A stretch of DNA of 34,408 bases. Source: Spirochaetota bacterium. Its GTDB lineage: Bacteria > Spirochaetota > UBA4802 > UBA5550. Shown here piece by piece: positions 8,761 through 16,367 of this stretch. Under the pieces are notes generated by a model. That model saw only the letters and a program-made list of their open reading frames with translations, had not been told where the DNA came from and made no database searches. A program made the position numbers and the translations under genes. Positions within the stretch are counted from its first letter, which is position 1, and each line of letters begins with the position of its first letter. The stretch covers positions 1-34,408 of the forward strand of contig WRGT01000054.1 in NCBI GenBank assembly GCA_009787025.1, given 5' to 3'.

Positions 8761-9826
8761 AAAATGAAATAACCCTCTTTAAAGCTGATTCATAGAGTGT
8801 AGAAATTTCAGATATGTGAATTTTATCTCTGGCCTTTTTAATTTTTTCAACAGTTGTAAGTCCTGCTATTTTAAATAATAATTCTTTATCAGGACAATCT
8901 TTAAAATAATCCATCTTAATCTGGTATGCCCCTTTATAATTCCTTCCGCCGCCTGTTGGAGTTATATTTTTTATCAATGAGTTAATATCGAGTTTTTTTG
9001 ATTTTGATCTTATTGAAGCATCTAAGAATAGACCTTTTGTATCTTCAACTATTGCATACACTATCACTGTTTGACTTTCCGGTTTATTTAAAAGAAGATC
9101 GGCTGTAATAGCTATGGAATCGCGGTGTCCGGCATCGATATATCCAATTCCATATATGTGCCAGTCTTTATATATGTAAAGATTTTCTTTAGCTTTATTA
9201 TAATATTTCATTGTTGTAGGAGACATTTCGATACCATTAAGTTTGTTGATTATTGCTTTATCCGAATATTCAGATAAGTAATTGATTGCATTCATATCTA
9301 TGTCGGTAGCATGGACATATTTATCAGTATCTGTCTGAATTCCAAACATTAGAGCAGTACATATTGAAACAATGTCTTTATCATCGAAATTACCCGAGTA
9401 GTCTTTTATCATCGATGTAATTATTGAACATGTTGATCCGGCTTTCGTATCAATAATAGAAAAATCTGCCGGCGCAATATTGCCTTTAACACCATGGTGA
9501 TCTATATGAGCAGCGCAGGGTATCTTGTCAGAGATTCCTTCAACAATATTATTTTGAAAATCAGGTATAATATATGCGTCATATTTCTGCGGAGTGGGAG
9601 TCTTTTTAAATATTAAGGGTATATGCAGATATTTAACAAAAGCATTATTCTGTGATAGAGATATTTTTTGTGTGATAATTATATCTGAATTGACTGATAC
9701 TGTAGATAGAATACACTTTAAGGCATAAGCAGAGGCAAGCGCGTCCGGATCGGGGGATCCGACAATTATAATCATAATATTTTTATACTTTTTAACTGCA
9801 TTAATAAAAGATTCAATATTACTCAT
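8750..9826 (-). CDS. DHH-family phosphoesterase (NrnA-like)
   Basis: A 358-residue protein of the DHH/DHHA1 superfamily, whose members hydrolyse short RNAs, pAp or cyclic dinucleotide products using Mn ions. Metal motifs are present: GSPDPDALASA (D26, D28), IPDF (D89), IDHHG (D109-H110-H111), and FGIQTDTD further on. The C-terminal substrate domain carries TPTGGGRNYKGAYQI where typical members have GGGH; here the His is Arg, so substrate choice may differ from nanoRNase. AAGGTG precedes the ATG at 9826. Its last 11 bases overlap the end of the SprA-like gene on the other strand. It is divergent from ispE, with a palindrome between them. The exact substrate cannot be named. Confidence 0.8.
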   Translation of the reverse strand: MSNIESFINAVKKYKNIMIIIVGSPDPDALASAYALKCILSTVSVNSDIIITQKISLSQNNAFVKYLHIPLIFKKTPTPQKYDAYIIPDFQNNIVEGISDKIPCAAHIDHHGVKGNIAPADFSIIDTKAGSTCSIITSMIKDYSGNFDDKDIVSICTALMFGIQTDTDKYVHATDIDMNAINYLSEYSDKAIINKLNGIEMSPTTMKYYNKAKENLYIYKDWHIYGIGYIDAGHRDSIAITADLLLNKPESQTVIVYAIVEDTKGLFLDASIRSKSKKLDINSLIKNITPTGGGRNYKGAYQIKMDYFKDCPDKELLFKIAGLTTVEKIKKARDKIHISEISTLYESALKRVISFFKK

Positions 9827-9957
9827 AACTTCACCTTTTTAAAAATTATTACTATATTTAAATCTCTATTTATTAAATGTTTCTCCATAAATATTGGTTG
9901 TAGATTATTCAAACAGTTCGTCATTTTGAATTTTCCGTAATCAGGTAATACAATAAT

Positions 9958-9983
9958 ACTTGTAATCTATGGTAATTACAAGT
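9958..9983. promoter_or_regulatory. Inverted repeat between divergent genes (possible operator)
   Basis: ACTTGTAAT - 8 bases - ATTACAAGT is a perfect 9-bp inverted repeat. It lies upstream of both the minus-strand DHH gene and the plus-strand ispE, so it cannot be a terminator for either one. No T-run follows. A dimeric regulator site is the simplest reading, but no regulator is assigned. Confidence 0.4.
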
Positions 9984-10069
9984 AGAATATTATCAATTTT
10001 AATTTCTGTAAAATCATTTTTTTCATGTTCGCATAATATTAGTTCATTAAAAGTTAAATAATTACTTAT

Positions 10070-10096
10070 TTGACATACGCATATAGATATTATAAT
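10070..10096 (+). promoter_or_regulatory. Sigma-70 type promoter upstream of ispE
   Basis: TTGACA at 10070-10075 and TATAAT at 10091-10096 are both consensus hexamers, but the spacer is 15 bp, shorter than the usual 17. It lies about 57 bp before the proposed ispE start. Confidence 0.5.
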
Positions 10097-10153
10097 ATTT
10101 CACTAAGACTAAGAATTAAATGAATATTAACAGTCTATTGAAGGAGAAAACTC

Positions 10154-11044
10154 ATTAAATCTTTTGCAAAAATAAATCTACACCTTGAAGTTTTAAATAA
10201 GAGGATAGATAAATACCATAATCTTTTCAGCGTCATGGCAGAGCTTGACCTTCATGATATTTTAAATGTTGAGAGTTATACCTTATCAGATAATCCCAAG
10301 CATGTATCTGTAAAAATTATAGATAAAGGAATAAAATCCTCTTCAATATTGAAAGATACCCCGTCAGAAAAAAATCTTATAACAATCGCTGTAAAAAAAT
10401 ACTTAAGCCTTATAAATAAGGGCGGAGATTTTACATTTAGTATAATTAAAAATATACCATCAGGCGCCGGACTTGGAGGCGGAAGCAGTAATGCGGCAGC
10501 AGCCTTAAAGATAGTGTCGGAGCTGTTTGGCAGAGGGATTGACAGCTATGTAACAGAGGCTGCTATAAATACCGGTTCGGATGTTCCGTTTTTTTTTAAA
10601 GGGGGATTTGCCTTTGTGGAGGGTAAGGGTGAGCATATCTCTCCAATTGAAATCTATAGTGATAGTCATATTCTTTTAGTCAACAATGGAATACATGTTA
10701 ATACAGGAGACGCATATAATTCGTTAAAAAGGGAAATATCAGATAGAGAGATAGATTGTATTGATAAAAAAAGAGAAATAGAAAAACAGATAGGTATAGA
10801 ATCAAAATGGAAAGATATTTTTAGTAATGATTTTGAAGCTACAATTTTTAATATATACCCTCAGATTGGATTAATTAAAGAAAAAATGTATAAAAATGGA
10901 GCTATTTTTGCCTCAATGTCAGGCTCAGGCTCTAGTATTTTTGGTATTTTTAATGATAAAAACAGTGCAAAAGATTTTAAAAAAACGCTTGAAAAACAAA
11001 AGAATAGGGTGTATTATACTAAATTCCATCAGAATATAAATTAA
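10154..11044 (+). CDS. ispE: 4-diphosphocytidyl-2-C-methyl-D-erythritol kinase, with ATT start
   Basis: Phosphorylates CDP-methylerythritol in the MEP pathway to isoprenoid precursors, using ATP. As started here it has 296 residues, the normal IspE length. The GHMP-kinase signatures are intact: N-terminal IKSFAKINLHLEVLNKR (substrate strand), PSGAGLGGGSSNAAA (phosphate loop), TGSDVPFFFKGG, and SMSGSGSSIFG near the C-terminus. The first in-frame ATG is at 10235, but starting there would delete the conserved AKINLHL segment. The reading frame opens after a TGA at 10139-10141, and the only sensible initiator before AKINLHL is ATT at 10154, placed 7 nt after AGGAG (10142-10146). I therefore call an ATT start. 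It is first in the plus-strand core-gene run. Confidence 0.9.
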   Translation: MKSFAKINLHLEVLNKRIDKYHNLFSVMAELDLHDILNVESYTLSDNPKHVSVKIIDKGIKSSSILKDTPSEKNLITIAVKKYLSLINKGGDFTFSIIKNIPSGAGLGGGSSNAAAALKIVSELFGRGIDSYVTEAAINTGSDVPFFFKGGFAFVEGKGEHISPIEIYSDSHILLVNNGIHVNTGDAYNSLKREISDREIDCIDKKREIEKQIGIESKWKDIFSNDFEATIFNIYPQIGLIKEKMYKNGAIFASMSGSGSSIFGIFNDKNSAKDFKKTLEKQKNRVYYTKFHQNIN

Positions 11045-11110
11045 TAATTGACTTTACCAGTGTATTTTATGGAATATGTCGGAAAGCGGAAAGCTTTTAG
11101 ATTAAGCGAT

Positions 11111-11181
11111 TGAGGCGTCGCCAAGTGGTAAGGCACCGGGTTTTGGTCTCGGCATCCAAGGTTCGAATCCTTGCGCCTCAG
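11111..11181 (+). tRNA. tRNA-Gln (anticodon TTG)
   Basis: A 71-base cloverleaf. The acceptor stem TGAGGCG/CGCCTCA has seven pairs, with discriminator G. The D arm is GCC..AGTGGTAAGGC. The anticodon stem CCGGG/CTCGG encloses the loop TTTTGGT, so the anticodon is TTG. The T arm is CAAGG-TTCGAAT-CCTTG. No CCA is encoded. A tRNA-Gln at this place between ispE and glmU/prs is a recurrent arrangement in several bacterial groups. Confidence 0.95.
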
Positions 11182-11206
11182 AATCTATCAATTTAGGAGA
11201 TGAATT

Positions 11207-11947
11207 ATTAAAAAAATCTCTTCAATTGTGCTCGCCGGCGGAAAAGGGGTTCGGATGAAGTCCCATATTCCAAAAGTACTTCATCCACTATGTGGAAAAT
11301 CCTTAATTGAACATGTTGTGGATAACCTGAATATTGCAGGAATTGATGACATCTTAGTTGTTGTTGGTTATAAAGGTGATGAAGTAATAGATAGACTTGG
11401 GAGCAGGGTTAACTATGTTTGGCAGTATGAACAGCTTGGTACGGGACACGCTGTAATGCAGGCTGAAGAGTATTTTAAAAATTATAACGGAGATATTATT
11501 GTTGCTTGTGGAGATGTTCCATTAATTAAACCCGAAACATTTAAAAACTTAATATCATTAGCAGATAATGAAAAAAACGGAGCTGCAGTTCTTACGATGA
11601 TACAGGATAATCCGACCGGATATGGTAGAATTGTTAAAGAGAACAAAAGATTTGTAAGGATTGTTGAAGAGAAAGATGCTAATGACGAAGTGCGTAAGAT
11701 AAAGGAAGTTAACAGCGGAACATATATCTTTAAAAGTAAATATCTGTTTGAAGGCTTAAAGAGAATAAATACAGAAAATGCTCAAGGGGAATATTATCTT
11801 CCCGATGTTTTGAATTACATATTAAGTGTTGGCTTAAACGTTGAAATCCTGCAATTAATTAATTCAATTGAAGGTAGCGGGATTAATACAAAAGAAGAAC
11901 TTATATCACTGGAACAGTATGTTGCTATGAAAGAAGGATTAAATTAA
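11207..11947 (+). CDS. glmU: N-acetylglucosamine-1-phosphate uridylyltransferase domain protein (GlmU N-terminal half only), with ATT start
   Basis: Makes UDP-GlcNAc from GlcNAc-1-phosphate and UTP for peptidoglycan and lipid A. The 246-residue product has the nucleotidyltransferase signature IVLAGGKGVRMKSHIPKVLHPLCGK, split here as IVLAGGKG and VRMKS...PKVLHPLCG. It also has QLGTGHAV, VACGDVPLI, TGYGRIV, EVNSGTYIF and NAQGEYYLPD. The protein stops where a bifunctional GlmU would begin its left-handed beta-helix acetyltransferase, so the GlcN-1-P acetylation step must be done elsewhere. The usual N-terminus (M-x-x-I-x-x-IVLAAGKG) is restored only if translation begins at ATT 11207, 7 nt after AGGAG; starting at GTG 11228 would cut into strand one. 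Its TAA overlaps the ATG of prs by one base. Confidence 0.85.
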   Translation: MKKISSIVLAGGKGVRMKSHIPKVLHPLCGKSLIEHVVDNLNIAGIDDILVVVGYKGDEVIDRLGSRVNYVWQYEQLGTGHAVMQAEEYFKNYNGDIIVACGDVPLIKPETFKNLISLADNEKNGAAVLTMIQDNPTGYGRIVKENKRFVRIVEEKDANDEVRKIKEVNSGTYIFKSKYLFEGLKRINTENAQGEYYLPDVLNYILSVGLNVEILQLINSIEGSGINTKEELISLEQYVAMKEGLN

Positions 11948-12888
11948 TGACTAACGGTTCGTTAAAAATATTTTCTGGATTATCAAACAATGCTCTTGCT
12001 TTAGAAATTGCTCGCTATCTTGAAATGGAGCTTTCAGGCATAGATCTGCAAAGATTCAAAGATGGTGAGATATCTGTAAAGATAAAAGATAATGTCAGGG
12101 CGCATGATGTTTTCATTATTCAATCGACATGTAATCCATCTAATGACCATATAATGGAACTTCTGTTTATTATTGATGCGGCAGTAAGAGCTTCTGCTTT
12201 GAGGGTTACAGCTGTTATTCCATATTTTGGCTACGCAAGACAGGATAGAAAGGTTGAGCCAAGGGTACCTATTTCGGCAAAGGTTGTATCTAATATCATT
12301 CAGGTTACCGGAGCAGACAGGGTACTGACTATGGATCTTCATGCAGACCAGATACAGGGCTTTTTTGATATACCGGTTGATAATCTCTATGCAACCCCGA
12401 CTGCTATTCAATATTTATCAGAGTTGAAGATTGAGAATGTAGTAGTCGTATCACCGGATGCAGGAGGAGTTGACAGGGCAAGATTTCTGGCTAAAAAACT
12501 TGATACAAGCCTTGCTATTATTGATAAAAGAAGAACCGAAGCAAATATTTCCGATGTAATGAATGTTATTGGCGAGGTTTCCGGCAAGAATTGTATATTA
12601 GTTGACGATATTGCCGACACTGCAGGTTCAATATCAAAAGCTGCAATAGCGCTAAAGGAGAGAGGAGCAAAAGATATCTACTGTTTTTTTTCACATCCGG
12701 TTCTTTCGGATAATGCAGTAGAAAATTTAAAGATAGCGGACTTTAAAGAGATAATTTTTACTGATTCTATACCTCTCCCTGAAGAGAAAAAGCTTAATAA
12801 CATGAAAGTGCTTTCAATTGCTCCGTTATTCGGTGAAGCAATAAGAAGGATACATAATGGAGAATCTGTAAGTTCGCTTTTTTTATGA
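11947..12888 (+). CDS. prs: Ribose-phosphate pyrophosphokinase
   Basis: Forms PRPP from ribose-5-phosphate and ATP for purine, pyrimidine, His, Trp and NAD synthesis. The product has 313 residues, the normal class I length. Motifs seen are LQRFKDGEISVKI, PYFGYARQDRK (ATP/flexible loop), VLTMDLHADQIQGFFDIP, VVSPDAGGVDRAR, DKRR, and the PRPP-binding loop CILVDDIADTAGS (usual form VDDMIDTAGT). The start ATG overlaps the stop of glmU (TAATG), so translation is likely coupled. It is followed by rplY after 49 bp. Confidence 0.97.
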   Translation: MTNGSLKIFSGLSNNALALEIARYLEMELSGIDLQRFKDGEISVKIKDNVRAHDVFIIQSTCNPSNDHIMELLFIIDAAVRASALRVTAVIPYFGYARQDRKVEPRVPISAKVVSNIIQVTGADRVLTMDLHADQIQGFFDIPVDNLYATPTAIQYLSELKIENVVVVSPDAGGVDRARFLAKKLDTSLAIIDKRRTEANISDVMNVIGEVSGKNCILVDDIADTAGSISKAAIALKERGAKDIYCFFSHPVLSDNAVENLKIADFKEIIFTDSIPLPEEKKLNNMKVLSIAPLFGEAIRRIHNGESVSSLFL

Positions 12889-12937
12889 AATTAATTTTTG
12901 AATAATTGTATAAGCGTTAATAAAAGGAGTAAGATAA

Positions 12938-13546
12938 ATGAGTGCAAAATCATTAACAGCTGTAAAAAAAGACAGCAGAGGAAAGAATAACAATAACAGG
13001 CTCAGAAGCGAAGGTTTTATACCGGCAGTTGTTTATTCACACGGTAAATCCGAGTCTATAAAAGTGAAAGAAAAAGAATTGCAAAATCTTTTCAAAGGTC
13101 ATATATTAGAGAGCGTTATTTTTGACCTTCATATAGAGGGGCAGCAAGATATAATGGCATTTGTTAAAAGTTTTCAAAAAGACCCAGTAACGGGCAAAAT
13201 TCTGCACCTTGATCTTTTTAGAGTAACAAAGAGTGAAAAGATTAAAACACATGTTCCAATAGAGTTACTTGGAACTCCGGCAGGTTTAAAGCTGGGCGGA
13301 ATCCTTCAACATGGTGAAAGGGAATTATTAATTCAATGTCTGCCGGGAGATCTTCCTGAAAAGATTACTGTAGATATTTCAGCCTTACTCCCCGGAGAGA
13401 TAATACATGTTGGTGATGTGAAACATGGAGAAAAAATTGAAATTTTAACAACAGCAGAGAATATTATTGTAGCAGTAGAAAAAACAAAAGCAGCAAGTGA
13501 AGAGGGTCAATCTGGTGGTGAGACTACAGAAGCACAATCAGAATAA
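12938..13546 (+). CDS. rplY: Large-subunit ribosomal protein bL25, Ctc/TL5 long form
   Basis: Binds 5S rRNA in the 50S subunit. The 202-residue length is the two-domain form. Residues 1-92 are the L25 domain (KKDSRGKNNNNRLRSEGFIPAVVY, DPVTGKILHLDLFRV, split by about 45 residues), and the C-terminal TL5 domain contains VPIELLGTPAGLKLGGIL. An acidic/Gln-rich tail (SEEGQSGGETTEAQSE) ends the protein. AAGGAG lies 7-8 nt before the ATG. It sits in the conserved prs-rplY-pth order also seen as ctc-pth in Borrelia. Confidence 0.95.
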   Translation: MSAKSLTAVKKDSRGKNNNNRLRSEGFIPAVVYSHGKSESIKVKEKELQNLFKGHILESVIFDLHIEGQQDIMAFVKSFQKDPVTGKILHLDLFRVTKSEKIKTHVPIELLGTPAGLKLGGILQHGERELLIQCLPGDLPEKITVDISALLPGEIIHVGDVKHGEKIEILTTAENIIVAVEKTKAASEEGQSGGETTEAQSE

Positions 13547-13642
13547 TTATTCAATGTTAAATAAATCTTTTTATGAAACTATAAAATCAGTAAAAATTCA
13601 TACAGATACAGATTAAAGTTTTCTAAAAAAAGAGGTAACTTT

Positions 13643-14278
13643 TTGAAATTAATAGTCGGTTTCGGTAATCCTGGCGAAAGATTTGCAAATAATAGGCAGA
13701 ATATCGGTTTTAAAGTTATTGATATTTTGGCCAATAATGAAAATATTGAAGTCAGAATAAAAAAGAAGAAATCCATAATAGGCCGCGGTAAAATATTAAA
13801 AAACGATATTGTTCTGCTTAAACCTCAGACATTTATTACTCTAATTGGAGAATCGGTTTTATATATAGCTTCATTCCTTAGAATCAATGTTAAGGATATT
13901 ATTTGCATTGTTGAAGATCCCTCTTTGGAACTGGGTGAGCTAAGGGTTGATTATATTGAATCAAACCTTAACCATATAGGCGTTGAATCAATGGCTGTTG
14001 CCCTAAAATCCGGCAAATTTGCTAAAGTAAGGGTTGGAGTAAGCGCATGCCCTGAAGGCGTATCAATGGATGATTATCTATTACAGGACTTTACTTTGGA
14101 AGAGAATCTATTGTTAATTGATATCCTCAATAAAGCAGAACAGGCTGTCCGTATGTTAGTTACAAATAAGATAGAGGATGTTCAGGACAGATATAATCCC
14201 GAAGGCGCTCCTAAGATTAAAAAAAGACAGGTCAAAGCAACTCACATCGATCATAGAAAAGCTCAAGTGAACGGTTAA
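13643..14278 (+). CDS. pth: Peptidyl-tRNA hydrolase homologue lacking catalytic residues
   Basis: Pth normally releases tRNA from stalled peptidyl-tRNA. This 211-residue protein is clearly of the family: KLIVGFGNPGERF at the start, LLKPQTF, LGELRV, and KVRVGVS followed by DYLLQDF. Aligned by eye to E. coli Pth, Asn10 is kept (N9) but the catalytic His20 is Gln (RQNIGF, Q19). Asn68 is Thr (FITLIG, T66), Asp93 is Glu (E91), and Asn114 is Ile (NHIGVES, I112). The GGHNG loop is gone. It starts at TTG with AGAGGT upstream. The C-terminal 30 residues are basic (KIKKRQVK), possibly RNA-binding. The position after rplY is the normal pth locus, so this is the syntenic copy, not an extra paralogue inserted elsewhere. 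It is probably a pseudoenzyme, or an enzyme with altered chemistry. Confidence 0.8.
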   Translation: MKLIVGFGNPGERFANNRQNIGFKVIDILANNENIEVRIKKKKSIIGRGKILKNDIVLLKPQTFITLIGESVLYIASFLRINVKDIICIVEDPSLELGELRVDYIESNLNHIGVESMAVALKSGKFAKVRVGVSACPEGVSMDDYLLQDFTLEENLLLIDILNKAEQAVRMLVTNKIEDVQDRYNPEGAPKIKKRQVKATHIDHRKAQVNG

Positions 14279-14282
14279 AAAA

Positions 14283-15413
14283 TCACCCTTTTTTCTTTTT
14301 CACTTCTTTTATAAACCTAAAGTGTATTATTGTAAGTATAATTGCGGCAGCTAAAAGAACAAATGCAGCCATTGGAATAATTAAATATATATAACCTGTA
14401 AATCCCATTAAGCAAAAAATTATTGAAAACATCTCTTTTTTTGTAAGATATTTCATCTTCAATGCAAATTTCACAAGTATATCGCCTGCCGGCAGTGTTT
14501 GAAGAAATTCCCTGTCATAAGCCACTAATGACCCTGAATCGCTGAATTTTGAAAGAAAATTAATCATAATATAAAGCATTACAGCAAGAGAGATAAAAAG
14601 CACAATTATTGTAACAAAAGACGCGATCCCGCCCATTACAGTATAGAATAAATATGAGTTAGAAATAAGGAATAAAAGAAGAGTTGTATTATCACTGAAT
14701 GTATCTAACCAACCGCCGAACTTTGAGACAGTAAGTGTAAATTTCGCGACTTCTCCGTCAACGCCATCAAGCACAGATGCTGCCTGGAAGAAGAGTCCTC
14801 CTAAAATCATTAAAATATAATTCACTGTGCCGGAATAATAGGAATATGTTGATAGATATATGAAGCATGAACTTAAAACACCGATTATCATATTAAAAAA
14901 AGTTAAGTAATTGGGATGTATGCGCGTCTTTGCTAATCTAATGCTAATAGGTAATGAAATCCTCTTATTAATCTTCTGCGCAATGAATCCCCCTGTATTC
15001 TCAATAATATAAGTGGATATGAATTTTTCGCATTTTTTTATGTCGCTTTTATTCTTTATCTCAAACAGCTCGTCTGATATGACAGGCGTATAATTCCCAT
15101 TCTCTAATTTAAAATATTTTTCCGGATAGTTAAAGTATTGCTGTTGTAAAAAAATTTCAGGCGTTAATTTTAGTAAACCGTTCTTAGGGGTTGTTGATTT
15201 ATCAATAATAATTTTTGCTTTAACTTTATTAATATACTTTAAAATTTTTTGGTTGAATAATTCTAAATCCGAGTCAGAAAAATTGATATATATCTTTTTA
15301 ATGCCAATCTGTGAAAGAAGTTTTATATTTCGCTCAATCAGATATAGTCCCCCTATTTTTTTATTAACTGATTCTCCTATTGGACCATTGATTAAAACGT
15401 TTTCTATAAACAT
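14283..15413 (-). CDS. CDP-alcohol phosphatidyltransferase fused to a nucleotidyltransferase-like N-terminal domain
   Basis: A 376-residue membrane protein. The C-terminal half is a CDP-alcohol phosphotransferase, which moves a phospho-group from a CDP-linked lipid or polyol to an alcohol. The signature D216-GV-D219-G220-EV-A223-K224-x8-G233-x3-D237-x3-D241 is complete except that the usual Arg is Lys. Several hydrophobic helices surround it (about 165-210, 245-290, 325-365). The first ~135 residues resemble a sugar-nucleotidyltransferase fold (LINGPIGESVNKKIGG..LIERNIKLLSQIGIKKIYI) but lack the G-x-G-x-R loop. The layout matches bifunctional inositol-1-phosphate cytidylyltransferase / DIPP synthase proteins. 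AAGGGG lies before the ATG. It is the last gene of the minus-strand run and ends 5 bp from the end of pth. Substrates cannot be named. Confidence 0.75.
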   Translation of the reverse strand: MFIENVLINGPIGESVNKKIGGLYLIERNIKLLSQIGIKKIYINFSDSDLELFNQKILKYINKVKAKIIIDKSTTPKNGLLKLTPEIFLQQQYFNYPEKYFKLENGNYTPVISDELFEIKNKSDIKKCEKFISTYIIENTGGFIAQKINKRISLPISIRLAKTRIHPNYLTFFNMIIGVLSSCFIYLSTYSYYSGTVNYILMILGGLFFQAASVLDGVDGEVAKFTLTVSKFGGWLDTFSDNTTLLLFLISNSYLFYTVMGGIASFVTIIVLFISLAVMLYIMINFLSKFSDSGSLVAYDREFLQTLPAGDILVKFALKMKYLTKKEMFSIIFCLMGFTGYIYLIIPMAAFVLLAAAIILTIIHFRFIKEVKKKKG

Positions 15414-15550
15414 CTTTTACCCCTTAATCTGATAGACATCTTTTTAACAGTATTAAATCATTTCTTCTTGACTTTATCCATTTAGTAAGTACTATAATTT
15501 TCATTCAATTATTTTTTCATTATTTTCCATTAAATAGCATAGAGGTCCGA

Positions 15551-16333
15551 CTAATTATCAAGATTTGCTTTTTCATACTGTAAAGCTTGAAGAGATAATA
15601 ATCTTACATTCTTATCTGTGTGAGTGAGCAGTTCAATAATTCTCATCTTTGTCTTTATATCAAATTTATATCCCTTAATTCCACTTAAAGCGGTTTTAAG
15701 AATTGTCAAGCCGCTTGTTTGATCATTTATTATATCAGCTAATTCATCATAAATCAACGTGCTCTTAATTGTCAGATGCTGTATTGCTGTTAACCTTATA
15801 GCTATATTTTTACTTTTTATACAATCTATAATTATATCAATATGCTTCATCTGAATAGCGCCGTCATGTATTCTCAATAACCCTCTAAGCGCCGCCTCTT
15901 TAACAAGCCAGTCATTATCGTTTACTCCCTGCAAAAAAATATTCTCATTTGATATATTGGTATATTCCTCCAGAGCTAAGTAAGCAAAATATCTTACATT
16001 GGAACTTTCATCTGTCAGCGCCAAATCGCCGATTTTCTCTTCTGCTGCTGCAGCCTTTATCTTTTTTAAAGACTTCAAAGCCTCTATCCTTACCTCTGAG
16101 TATGGATCATCAAGCGCTTTTATTAAAAGGAGTATGGAATTTTTAGCATAGACTGTGTTGGAATATTTTGAAATATTTTTTACTGCTGAAAAACGTATTT
16201 CCCAATTATCATCATTATAACTATTAACAGCAGTTATTATCTCTTTTTGTATCTTAGCATCTTCTTTAAATTGACTGCTGCATGCTAAAAGATGCGAAAA
16301 TATAATTAGGAGATATAATATAGGGCACTTCAT
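15551..16333 (-). CDS. HEAT-repeat lipoprotein
   Basis: A 260-residue protein with a lipoprotein signal (LYLLIIFSHLLAC, lipobox LLAC) and then helical HEAT/armadillo-type repeats with the pattern DDxxxVRxxALxxL. Examples are DDPYSEVRIEALKSLKKI, DESSNVRYFAYLALEEY, DNDWLVKEAALRGLLRI, KNIAIRLTAIQHL and DKNVRLLSLQALQY. Such proteins are protein-binding scaffolds, here at the membrane or in the periplasm. It lies 34 bp after the lytic transglycosylase gene in the same direction and may work with that envelope enzyme. The ribosome site is weak. Function is otherwise unknown. Confidence 0.75.
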   Translation of the reverse strand: MKCPILYLLIIFSHLLACSSQFKEDAKIQKEIITAVNSYNDDNWEIRFSAVKNISKYSNTVYAKNSILLLIKALDDPYSEVRIEALKSLKKIKAAAAEEKIGDLALTDESSNVRYFAYLALEEYTNISNENIFLQGVNDNDWLVKEAALRGLLRIHDGAIQMKHIDIIIDCIKSKNIAIRLTAIQHLTIKSTLIYDELADIINDQTSGLTILKTALSGIKGYKFDIKTKMRIIELLTHTDKNVRLLSLQALQYEKANLDN

Positions 16334-16367
16334 TGATATATCTCGTAATTAATCCCCGCACGGAGTT

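Larger units (their letters stand above)
9827..10153. other. 327-bp divergent intergenic region between DHH and ispE genes
   Basis: AT-rich, with no open frame that I support. It holds the inverted repeat at 9958-9983 and a likely promoter for ispE at 10070-10096. Nothing resembling a riboswitch or RNA gene is visible to me. Confidence 0.6.

Noticed and set aside
9958-9983. Rho-independent terminator
   Set aside because: The hairpin lies upstream of both divergent genes and has no T-run.
10235-10237. ATG as the start of ispE
   Set aside because: It would delete the conserved AKINLHL substrate strand, and no ribosome site lies before it; ATT at 10154 has AGGAG 7 nt upstream.
12034-12620. Minus-strand ORFs inside prs
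   Set aside because: They are shadows of the strongly conserved prs frame, with no ribosome sites and Cys/Ile-rich compositions unlike real genes.
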